A stretch of 37,400 nt of DNA from an uncultured Marivita sp. (GTDB lineage: Bacteria > Pseudomonadota > Alphaproteobacteria > Rhodobacterales > Rhodobacteraceae): NCBI GenBank assembly GCA_947503115.1, contig CANNCS010000029.1, forward strand, positions 1 to 37,400, given 5' to 3'. Positions within the stretch are counted from its first letter, which is position 1. Each line of letters opens with the position of its first letter. This document shows positions 31,103 to 37,400 of this stretch, piece by piece. The notes beneath the pieces were generated by a model that saw only the letters and a list, made by a program, of their open reading frames with translations, ran no database searches and had not been told where the DNA came from. A program made the translations under genes and the position numbers.

Positions 31103-32077
31103 ATGAAACTCAAGACATTCACACTCGCTGCATTGCTGGCGATGGCCACAACTGCGTCCGCAGAGGTCAAAATCGCATTGGACAGCAAGCCGGATCTGGA
31201 AACCTCTGGCTCGTACAACTGGGCATATGCCTTTGGAAATGCGCTGAAAGAGGCGGGCATGGAAGTGCGGGAAATGCCGCGCGGTTCTGTGGGCAACGAA
31301 GCCGAAAAATTCGATCAGGTCTCAACCGGTTTGCTTGAAGTTTCGCTGTCCGATGTACGCGCGGTCGCGCAAGTTGATCCGTTCATCTATGGCGTCCGCC
31401 TACCTTACATCTTTGACAACATTGACCATATGGACCGGGCAATGGCTGCCGGAGATGTCTACACGCGCATCAACGAAAACCTGGCCGGGCAGGACGCGAT
31501 CCTGCTGGCGCTCGCGCCGCTAGGCCCTGCCTCGGGCGTAATCACTACAACCAAAGCCGTGCGCTCGCCCGCAGATATGTCGGACCTACGGATGCGCGCC
31601 TTGGATGATGCACAGATCGCGATGTATCAGGCATGGGGATCGAGCGGCACCATCGTGCCTTGGGGCGAAGTGCCTGCGGGTCTGCAAACCGGTGTGATCG
31701 ACGGGTACCTGAACTCGCCCTTCATCCCTGTAATGTTTGGACAAACTGATTTCGTGAAGAACTTCGCCACGGCAGATGTAATCTGGCCACTGCGCGCTGT
31801 GATCGTGTCCAAGACATGGTATGATGGCCTGTCCGATGACGACCGCGCCGCCGTGGATGCCGCCGTTGAAACAGCCGATGCAGCGACCCGTGCATGGCTT
31901 GCCGAAGCGTCCGAGAAAGGCCTGACAGCGCTTGAGGAAAAAGGCGTGACCGTCCAGCGCTTGACCGACGAAGAGCGCGCGGTCTTCCGCGAAGCCTCTT
32001 TGCCGGTCTACAATTCCGATCTGATGTCGGCCGAGGACACGGCTCTGTGGAAGAAACTCTCTGACGAGAACCGCTAA
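31103..32077 (+). CDS. TRAP transporter substrate-binding protein (DctP family)
   Basis: A periplasmic binding protein of 324 residues. The signal peptide (1-20, MKLKTFTLAALLAMATTASA) is followed by the mature start EVKIALDSKPDLETSGSYNWAYAFGNALKEAG. Family features are MRALDDAQIAMYQAWGSSGTIVPWGEVPAGLQTGVIDGYLN, which carries the conserved Arg that usually holds the substrate carboxylate and the W.EV...LQ.GVIDG block. The predicted ligand is an anionic carboxylate; neighbours suggest malonate or its amide. GGGAGG lies before the start. Directly after the stop is a strong hairpin (32087-32111) that could protect this mRNA and raise binding protein levels over the permeases. Confidence 0.92.
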   Translation: MKLKTFTLAALLAMATTASAEVKIALDSKPDLETSGSYNWAYAFGNALKEAGMEVREMPRGSVGNEAEKFDQVSTGLLEVSLSDVRAVAQVDPFIYGVRLPYIFDNIDHMDRAMAAGDVYTRINENLAGQDAILLALAPLGPASGVITTTKAVRSPADMSDLRMRALDDAQIAMYQAWGSSGTIVPWGEVPAGLQTGVIDGYLNSPFIPVMFGQTDFVKNFATADVIWPLRAVIVSKTWYDGLSDDDRAAVDAAVETADAATRAWLAEASEKGLTALEEKGVTVQRLTDEERAVFREASLPVYNSDLMSAEDTALWKKLSDENR

Positions 32078-32086
32078 ACCGATATG

Positions 32087-32111
32087 GGCGGGCCACATGA
32101 CGTGGCCCGCC
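32087..32111 (+). promoter_or_regulatory. Intercistronic hairpin between binding protein and small permease genes
   Basis: GGCGGGCCAC (32087-32096) and GTGGCCCGCC (32102-32111) form a perfect 10-bp stem over ATGAC. No T tract follows (TCTTGC), so read-through is expected. Such elements usually stabilise the upstream mRNA and set the ratio of binding protein to permease, which is high in TRAP and ABC systems. Confidence 0.8.
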
Positions 32112-32134
32112 TCTTGCATAACCGGGGACAACAA

Positions 32135-32662
32135 ATGCAGCATTTCATCATCAGCACCAGCGACCGCCTGCACTTGATCATGCGCCGCGTGGCGGTGTTT
32201 GCAGTCTGTGTGATGTTCCTGACGGTCGTCGTGCAGATTATCGCGCGCTATGTCTTCTCTTCTCCCCCCGTCTGGACCGAAGATGTCGCCCGCTATGCAA
32301 TGGTCTGGACCGGATTGCTGGGCGCGACCCTGTCCTTCAAGACACGCGCCGATGCTGTTCTGATGGACAGCGTTTTTCCCAGACGCCCACATTACCTCGG
32401 ATTCCTCGCAGAGGTGATCCAAAGCGCGGCGGTGCTGATCTTTGTCTTGCCGGTAGTTTATTTCTGCTTCATCGGCCTGCGGGGCGGTTTCGCAAAGGGC
32501 TACCTTGCGCGCCAATCAGGGCTGACAGCTGATACCCTTGGGATACCAATGGTGTGGATCTCAGTGGCTGTGCCCCTGTCCATGATCATCATTCTCATCC
32601 ATCTTTTCGCCCGTTGGGCCGGGGATGACGTTTTGGATGGAACGGGCGCTCAGCTCGATTGA
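32135..32662 (+). CDS. TRAP transporter small permease (DctQ family)
   Basis: The four-helix small subunit, 175 residues. Helices are around VFAVCVMFLTVVVQIIARYVF, VWTEDVARYAMVWTGLLGATLSFK, VIQSAAVLIFVLPVVYFCFIG and PMVWISVAVPLSMIIILIHLFARW, with the family motif WTEDVARYAMVW. The ATG at 32135 has GGGG-type bases upstream; the longer frame from 32084 runs through the hairpin and is unlikely. It completes the three-part transporter encoded by the two genes before it. Confidence 0.92.
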   Translation: MQHFIISTSDRLHLIMRRVAVFAVCVMFLTVVVQIIARYVFSSPPVWTEDVARYAMVWTGLLGATLSFKTRADAVLMDSVFPRRPHYLGFLAEVIQSAAVLIFVLPVVYFCFIGLRGGFAKGYLARQSGLTADTLGIPMVWISVAVPLSMIIILIHLFARWAGDDVLDGTGAQLD

Positions 32663-32666
32663 GCGA

Positions 32667-32680
32667 TTTGATTAATCAAA
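32667..32680. promoter_or_regulatory. 14-base perfect palindrome before malonyl-CoA decarboxylase
   Basis: TTTGATTAATCAAA is a perfect palindrome in the 99-base gap between the small permease gene and malonyl-CoA decarboxylase. It could be an operator for a separate promoter of the malonyl-CoA genes. It resembles an FNR site (TTGAT-N4-ATCAA), but the spacing is two bases, so I do not call it one. Confidence 0.4.
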
Positions 32681-32761
32681 AACAAGAACACGTTTGGAGT
32701 GATTGTCGGGTGCCATGTGGACCCTTGATCCGAACTTGACCCATTCAGAGGATCGATCTCG

Positions 32762-34051
32762 ATGACGCAGCAGAGCTTTTTAAGCGAGATCCTTGCAAGG
32801 GTCGCAGGGGCGGGTCGCAGCCGGACACAAGCAGTAGAAGATACCGCAGCCAGCCTGATATCGCGGTGTCATTCCCTGGTCCGCGACGTAAGCGAGGCTG
32901 AGGGGCTGAAGATATCGCGTCAGATTCTCGACATTTACGCGGCGGCAGACGTCGCAGAAAAGGCGGCCTTCTTTCTCGCTGTCAGCCGGGAATTCGGACC
33001 CGACGATGCAGCGCTGAGCGCAGCCGTCGCCGATTGGACCCCCGGAAACATCGACGCTGCACGCGCACTGCATTTCGTAGCAGAGCCTCAAACTCAAGAG
33101 TTGATCCGCACCATCAACCGGGTCCCCGGGGCAACTGCTCAATTGGTCGCGATGCGGGCTGATTTGCTCGCGCATGCAAGACAGAACCCACAGCTGCGCG
33201 GGCTGGACTCGGACTTTCAGCACCTCTTTGCGTCTTGGTTCAACCGCGGCTTTCTGGAGATGCGGCAGATCAATTGGTCAACCTCGGCACAAATACTGGA
33301 AAAGATCATCACATACGAGGCGGTCCACGAAATCGCCGACTGGGATGATTTGCGCCAGCGCGTCGGGGATCCTGACCGGATGCTCTTCGCCTTTTTCCAC
33401 CCCGCGATGCCAGACGATCCACTGATCTTTGTTGAAGTCGCTTTGCTGAGCGAGGTTCCGAATGCAATCGGGCCAATCCTTGCGGTTGATCGCAAGCAGA
33501 CCGATCTCGACACCGCCACGGTTGCGACCTTTTATTCGATCTCCAATTGCCACGCGGGGCTGCGCGGCGTGTCTTTCGGCAACTTCCTGATAAAACAGGT
33601 TGTCGCGGAGCTGCAAAAATTGCGCCCGAACCTAAAGAAATTTGTCACGCTGTCGCCGGTGCCGGGCCTTAGGAAATGGGCCGAGCAATCCTTGCTGAAC
33701 GACGACGCTTTGATCAGCGATACCGACAAGGCGACGCTAAGCGAGCTTTGCGAAAACGACCTGCCGCAGGATGACTTCGTCACCAAGCTTGCTGCGCGCT
33801 TTCTGACCCAAGCCAAAAGCGCGTCGGGCACGGCTGCTAATCCCGTGGCTCATTTCCACCTGAGCAACGGGGCGACCCTGTTGGACATTCACCCATGCGC
33901 CGATCAAAGCCCGCGCGGCATCGACAATTCGTGGGGTGTGATGGTCAACTATCTCTATGACGGTGAGACGATCGAACAAAACCATCAGGCCTACGCAAGC
34001 AATAACGATGTTTCGGCATCACCCAGTGTCACCGCACTAAGCAAAGGGTAA
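32762..34051 (+). CDS. matA: Malonyl-CoA decarboxylase
   Basis: The enzyme turns malonyl-CoA into acetyl-CoA and CO2. The 429-residue protein has the N-terminal helical domain (about 1-110) and the GNAT-fold catalytic domain. Conserved blocks are HLFASWFNRGFLEMRQINWSTSA, TYEAVHEI, CHAGLRGVSFGNFLIKQVV with the active Ser271, LSPVPGLRKWAEQ, and AHFHLSNGATLLDIH with the catalytic His366, which matches human His423. Also SWGVMVNYLYD near the end. The length is normal for bacterial MatA. GAGG lies 9 bases before the start. The next gene makes its substrate, giving the pair known from rhizobial malonate metabolism (matA-matB). Confidence 0.94.
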   Translation: MTQQSFLSEILARVAGAGRSRTQAVEDTAASLISRCHSLVRDVSEAEGLKISRQILDIYAAADVAEKAAFFLAVSREFGPDDAALSAAVADWTPGNIDAARALHFVAEPQTQELIRTINRVPGATAQLVAMRADLLAHARQNPQLRGLDSDFQHLFASWFNRGFLEMRQINWSTSAQILEKIITYEAVHEIADWDDLRQRVGDPDRMLFAFFHPAMPDDPLIFVEVALLSEVPNAIGPILAVDRKQTDLDTATVATFYSISNCHAGLRGVSFGNFLIKQVVAELQKLRPNLKKFVTLSPVPGLRKWAEQSLLNDDALISDTDKATLSELCENDLPQDDFVTKLAARFLTQAKSASGTAANPVAHFHLSNGATLLDIHPCADQSPRGIDNSWGVMVNYLYDGETIEQNHQAYASNNDVSASPSVTALSKG

Positions 34052-34062
34052 AAGGACGCCCC

Positions 34063-35586
34063 ATGTATCACGGAAACCACTTGGCCGAGAAATTGCGTGC
34101 GCCCAGCCTTGGCGCGGAAAACCGCCTGTTCCTGCGCAATCATCAGACCGGCGAAGAGGTCACGTACCAGGCGTTTTTTGCTAATGCCGAACGCATGGCG
34201 CAGGCCCTGGTGGCAGCAGGCGTAAAGCCCGGCGACCGTGTGGCCGTGCAGGTTCCAAAGACGCAGGCAATGTTGGAGCTTTACATCGCAACAGTTCTTG
34301 CAGGAGCCGTGTTTTTACCCTTCAACACGGCCTATACTGCCGCCGAGATCACCTATTTCCTGACTGATGCGGAACCGCGGATTTTTGTCTGCGATCCAAA
34401 TTGCGAGGATGAGCTGTCAGCTGTCGCAAAAGACGCTGGTGTGGCCGAAGTGCTGACCATCGGCGCGGATGAAGGTGGGTCGCTGCCAGAGCGACGCGAT
34501 GCAGCAGCTCCCGGGTTCACCCCGGTCCCACGCGGGCCCGACGATTTGGCCGCGATCCTCTATACCTCGGGTACGACGGGGCGGTCTAAAGGGGCCATGC
34601 TGACGCATCAGGCGCTGGCGTCGAATGCCCTAACTCTCAAGGAAAGCTGGCACTTCAGCGCAGATGACGTCTTGATCCACGCTTTGCCGATCTTTCACAC
34701 GCATGGCTTGTTCGTCGCCACAAATATCACGCTTATTACCGGGTCGTCCTGCATTTTCATGTCAAAGTTCGACGCCGATGAAATCCTTGATTACATGCCA
34801 GAAGCCACGGTTCTGATGGGCGTGCCGACCTTCTATGTGCGCCTTCTTGAAACCGAAGGGCTGCGCAAGGCGTCGGCCAACATGCGCCTGTTCGTATCCG
34901 GCTCGGCTCCATTGCTGGCCGAAACCCATAGTCGCTGGCGCAATGTGACCGGACACGCGATTCTGGAGCGCTACGGGATGACCGAAACCAACATGAACAC
35001 CTCGAACCCATATGACGGCGATAGGCGGTCCGGAACGGTGGGGTTTCCATTGCCAGGGGTTGAACTGATCGTCACCGATCCGGCAACTGGCGCGCCCTTG
35101 CCGCAGGGCGAAACCGGCGTGTTGGAAGTGCGCGGGCCCAATGTATTTGCAGGCTACTGGAAGATGCCTGATAAAACTGCGGAGGAGTTGCGCGGCAATG
35201 GGTTTTTCATCACCGGCGATCTTGGGCGCATCGACGCAGACGGTTATGTTCATATCGTTGGACGCGGAAAAGACCTGATCATCTCGGGCGGCTACAACAT
35301 CTATCCCAAAGAGATCGAGCTGCTGATCGACGACCTGCCGGGCGTCGTTGAAAGCGCGGTCATTGGTGTCCCGCACAAGGATTTTGGCGAAGCTGTCGTG
35401 GCAGTCATTGTCGTGCAGGATGGTGTTGAGATTTCAGCGGAAGACGTCTCCAACATGATCAAAGACAATCTGGCCCGCTTCAAACAACCCAAGAGCATCG
35501 AGTTTGTCGAAGCCCTGCCACGGAACGCTATGGGCAAAGTGCAGAAAAACGCGCTGCGCGAGGCTTATGACGGGGTTTTCCAATAA
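34063..35586 (+). CDS. matB: Malonyl-CoA synthetase (malonate-CoA ligase)
   Basis: MatB joins malonate to CoA with ATP through an acyl-AMP. The 507-residue protein is a member of the ANL adenylating family: P-loop LYTSGTTGRSKGAML (about 165-179), ALPIFHTHGLF, YGMTETNMNTSNPYDGDRRSGTVGFPLPGVEL, the ITGDLGRIDADGYVHIVGRGKDLIISGGYNIYPKEIE hinge, and the C-terminal catalytic Lys in LPRNAMGKVQKNALRE. The ETNMN with the RRSGTVG stretch is typical of malonyl-CoA synthetases as opposed to acetate or fatty acid ligases. It follows matA by 11 bases with AAGGA before the start. Confidence 0.93.
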   Translation: MYHGNHLAEKLRAPSLGAENRLFLRNHQTGEEVTYQAFFANAERMAQALVAAGVKPGDRVAVQVPKTQAMLELYIATVLAGAVFLPFNTAYTAAEITYFLTDAEPRIFVCDPNCEDELSAVAKDAGVAEVLTIGADEGGSLPERRDAAAPGFTPVPRGPDDLAAILYTSGTTGRSKGAMLTHQALASNALTLKESWHFSADDVLIHALPIFHTHGLFVATNITLITGSSCIFMSKFDADEILDYMPEATVLMGVPTFYVRLLETEGLRKASANMRLFVSGSAPLLAETHSRWRNVTGHAILERYGMTETNMNTSNPYDGDRRSGTVGFPLPGVELIVTDPATGAPLPQGETGVLEVRGPNVFAGYWKMPDKTAEELRGNGFFITGDLGRIDADGYVHIVGRGKDLIISGGYNIYPKEIELLIDDLPGVVESAVIGVPHKDFGEAVVAVIVVQDGVEISAEDVSNMIKDNLARFKQPKSIEFVEALPRNAMGKVQKNALREAYDGVFQ

Positions 35587-35637
35587 AGCGCGCCTACAAC
35601 GCTGATCGAACACTGAAAAGAGAAATAGGGAATTGGT

Positions 35638-37023
35638 ATGACACGGCACAATACCGTTTTGGCAGTTGCCGCCTTGAAAGACCTGTTAGGAGATCGCCTG
35701 TCCACCGGCGAGTCCATCCGGGAAATCCACGGCAGGGATGAGGCCTATTCTGAACCCGCCTTGCCGGACGCAGTCGCGTTTCCGCAAAGCACTGACGAGG
35801 TTTCGGCGATCGTGAAGATTTGCGCGCAACATAAGGTTGCGGTTGTGCCGTTCGGTATCGGCACATCTCTAGAGGGTCACGTCATCCCGATCCATGGAGG
35901 GATCAGTGTTGATACCAGCCGGATGAACAAGATCCTTGAAATCCATGAAAGCGATCTGGACGCGGTTGTGCAGCCTGGGGTTTCACGCACACAGCTGAAC
36001 GAGGAACTGCGCGCCACCGGCCTGATGTTCACCGTCGACCCTGGCGCGGATGCGACGCTTGGCGGAATGGCCGCAACGCGCGCGTCCGGCACCAACACCG
36101 TGCGCTATGGCACCATGCGCGAGAATGTCTTGGCGCTAGAGGTTGTGTTGCCCGACGGCACAGTGATCGAGACCGGATCGCGGGCGCGGAAATCCTCGGC
36201 CGGATATGATCTTACGCATCTCTTTGTTGGCTCAGAAGGCACGCTTGGGATCATTACACGGCTGACAGTGCGTCTGTTCGGCCAACCAGACACGATACTT
36301 GCCGCCACCTGCGGATTTGAAACGGTCGACGACGCAGTGAATAGCGTCATCATGGCCATCCAGATGGGTATTCCAATGGCCCGGATCGAATTGCTGGATG
36401 AGATCCAGATGAAGGGGATGAACATCTTCAATCCGGATCTGAATCTGCTGGAAAAACCCCATCTTTTCCTGGAATTTCATGGTTCAGACGCCAGCGTGAA
36501 GGAACAGGTGGAGCTTTTCGAAGGTGTCAGTGAGGAATTCGGCGTTTCGGGCTTCGCTTGGGCGACGAAGGCCGAGGATCGCGGTCGCCTGTGGGCGGCG
36601 CGGCATAACGCCTATTACGCGGGGAAGTCTCTTCGCAAAGGCTGCGAGAGCGTTGTCACTGATTGCTGTGTCCCCATCTCGGCGCTGGCGGACTGCATCG
36701 CACGTACCAAGGATATTATCAACGAGGCTGGTTTGATCGCTCCAATTGTTGGGCATGTGGGGGACGGCAATTTTCACCTTTTGATCCTGTTTGACCCTAA
36801 CGACCCCGAAGAACTGACAAGAGCCAAGCAGCTTGCATCGGATGTAAACCGGGTCGCATTGTCTTTTGGCGGGACCGTAACTGGTGAGCATGGCGTCGGT
36901 ACGGGCAAGAAGAAATATATGGCCGAAGAACACGGCGCAGCCTATGCGCTAATGGCGACGCTGAAGCGTGCGGTGGATCCGGAGAATATCATGAACCCGG
37001 GGAAAACCGTCGATATTAACTGA
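35638..37023 (+). CDS. GlcD-type FAD-linked oxidoreductase
   Basis: A 461-residue FAD enzyme of the vanillyl-alcohol-oxidase fold, D-lactate dehydrogenase (cytochrome)/glycolate oxidase subunit D branch, which oxidises a 2-hydroxy acid. The FAD domain shows VVPFGIGTSLEGH and PGADATLGGMAATRASGTNTVRYGTMRENVL; the cap and C-terminal domain carry the HVGDGNFH motif that binds the catalytic metal, and GEHGVGTGKKKYM. Its substrate is unknown: D-lactate, glycolate or, given the neighbours, hydroxymalonate (tartronate). It is separated from matB by 51 bases with AGGG before the start, so it may be the last gene of the cluster. Confidence 0.9.
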   Translation: MTRHNTVLAVAALKDLLGDRLSTGESIREIHGRDEAYSEPALPDAVAFPQSTDEVSAIVKICAQHKVAVVPFGIGTSLEGHVIPIHGGISVDTSRMNKILEIHESDLDAVVQPGVSRTQLNEELRATGLMFTVDPGADATLGGMAATRASGTNTVRYGTMRENVLALEVVLPDGTVIETGSRARKSSAGYDLTHLFVGSEGTLGIITRLTVRLFGQPDTILAATCGFETVDDAVNSVIMAIQMGIPMARIELLDEIQMKGMNIFNPDLNLLEKPHLFLEFHGSDASVKEQVELFEGVSEEFGVSGFAWATKAEDRGRLWAARHNAYYAGKSLRKGCESVVTDCCVPISALADCIARTKDIINEAGLIAPIVGHVGDGNFHLLILFDPNDPEELTRAKQLASDVNRVALSFGGTVTGEHGVGTGKKKYMAEEHGAAYALMATLKRAVDPENIMNPGKTVDIN

Positions 37024-37296
37024 CACATCATAGGGAAAGTGGTTGAGCTCGGCAGGGGGGCTGTTTTCTTGACAGCATCCAGAATAGCCAACTTTTCATG
37101 TTCTGACCGCCTGTTCTGCTGGGCGAGCGATCCAAACCCCGCAAAATATTTGCCCTCAGCCAATGTCAGCAATGCGAAAAACAGTGCAGCATTTTGACTG
37201 CAGAAAGAAAGCCTTCTCAGGGCCACCCTTGCTACGGTGAATGTCAGCAAAGCACGCATAGCTGCCGCTCTTAGTTCACGCAGCATGCGGTAGAAT
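37024..37296. other. Region between the FAD oxidoreductase and the IS end
   Basis: No gene is convincing here. There is a short repeat GCTGT-TTTCTTG-ACAGC near 37059-37075 that could be a weak terminator for the preceding gene, and ATGTCAGCAA occurs twice, at 37163-37172 and 37241-37250. Part of this region may belong to the IS element that follows or to an older, decayed insertion. Confidence 0.4.
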
Positions 37297-37400
37297 GGGC
37301 TGATTTTGTTGAAAAACTCTTACTTGATTGGCGGTCGATCGGCTGATTCAATTCTCTCAACGAATGGGAGGATTGGGGATGATGGGACCGAGGCAAGAGG
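37297..37400 (+). mobile_element. Probable left end of an IS1182-type insertion sequence
   Basis: GGGCTGATTTTGTTGAAAAA at 37297-37316 resembles sequences that I remember near the ends of IS1182-type elements in alphaproteobacteria, and a transposase-like start follows at 37379. The exact terminal repeat is not fixed and the right end is outside the window. Confidence 0.45.
37379..37400 (+). CDS. Start of a probable IS1182-family transposase (partial)
   Basis: Only seven codons are present: MMGPRQE, then the window ends. The perfect GGGAGG at 37366-37371, seven bases before the ATG, shows a real start. MMG.RQEA is the usual opening of IS1182-family transposases in Rhodobacterales (followed by ALFYEFSLEDHVP in full copies, from memory). 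The identity rests on this short match only. Confidence 0.45.

Noticed and set aside
32667-32680. FNR site before malonyl-CoA decarboxylase
   Set aside because: The palindrome has TTGAT and ATCAA but only two bases between them, where FNR needs four.
36942-37286. Minus-strand frame over the end of the FAD oxidoreductase gene and the following gap
   Set aside because: It overlaps the conserved C-terminus of the plus-strand gene and shows no recognisable family; the non-overlapping part is Leu/Ala/Arg-rich without a domain.
1-37400. CRISPR array, rRNA genes or replication origin
   Set aside because: No regularly spaced repeats, no rRNA-like sequence and no cluster of DnaA boxes were seen.

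Overview
This window reads as chromosomal DNA of a Rhodobacterales bacterium of the marine Roseobacter group. The evidence is the dmdA-acuI pair for DMSP demethylation, an alphaproteobacterial RNase E with a large acidic insertion in its S1 domain, a photolyase-cfa-trgA-trgB-cysK block like the one known from Rhodobacter sphaeroides, and G+C-rich coding sequence. All identifications come from reading the sequence and from memory of protein families; no database search was run.

Left part (1-11.4 kb): creatinase, an RDD membrane protein, a DUF2852 membrane protein and a YbaK-type editing protein lie on the minus strand. RNase E follows on the plus strand with its terminator. Next come a GDPD-type phosphodiesterase interrupted by an in-frame TGA, a TusA-like protein, CcdA, and a FadR/GntR regulator. 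That regulator sits beside two tandem palindromic operators and is divergent from a DUF2182-DUF1326-DinB operon, a poorly characterised module rich in Cys, His and Met.

Middle part (11.4-26.4 kb): dmdA and acuI convert DMSP to methylmercaptopropionate and reduce the acryloyl-CoA made by the cleavage route. A BCCT transporter downstream, plausibly for DMSP or betaine uptake, is split by a second in-frame TGA. A PLP enzyme of the cysteine-desulfurase-like fold follows. Then comes a stress and membrane block: photolyase, cyclopropane fatty acid synthase, TrgA, TrgB (cyclotransferase-like plus Nudix), CysK, a large MscS-type channel, an AlaX-type editing protein and a small membrane protein. Several of these genes overlap by 1 or 4 bases. 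A tRNA-Ser(GGA) closes the block.

Right part (26.5-37.4 kb): after the tRNA lie about 0.7 kb of apparently decayed DNA with small repeats, then an apparent catabolic cluster: LysR regulator, amidase, TRAP transporter (large permease, binding protein, small permease), malonyl-CoA decarboxylase, malonyl-CoA synthetase and a GlcD-type FAD oxidoreductase. The inferred route is import of malonate or a malonate amide, release of malonate by the amidase, activation by MatB, and decarboxylation to acetyl-CoA by MatA. The window ends in what looks like the start of an IS1182-type transposase. The tRNA, the decayed DNA and the IS suggest that this cluster is an accessory island, although no integrase is visible.

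The most notable points are the two in-frame TGA codons, both followed by C, in otherwise intact genes; the DUF2182-DUF1326-DinB module with its operators; the amidase/TRAP/malonyl-CoA cluster with a leader ORF and a hairpin over its ribosome binding site; and several small repeat structures between genes.
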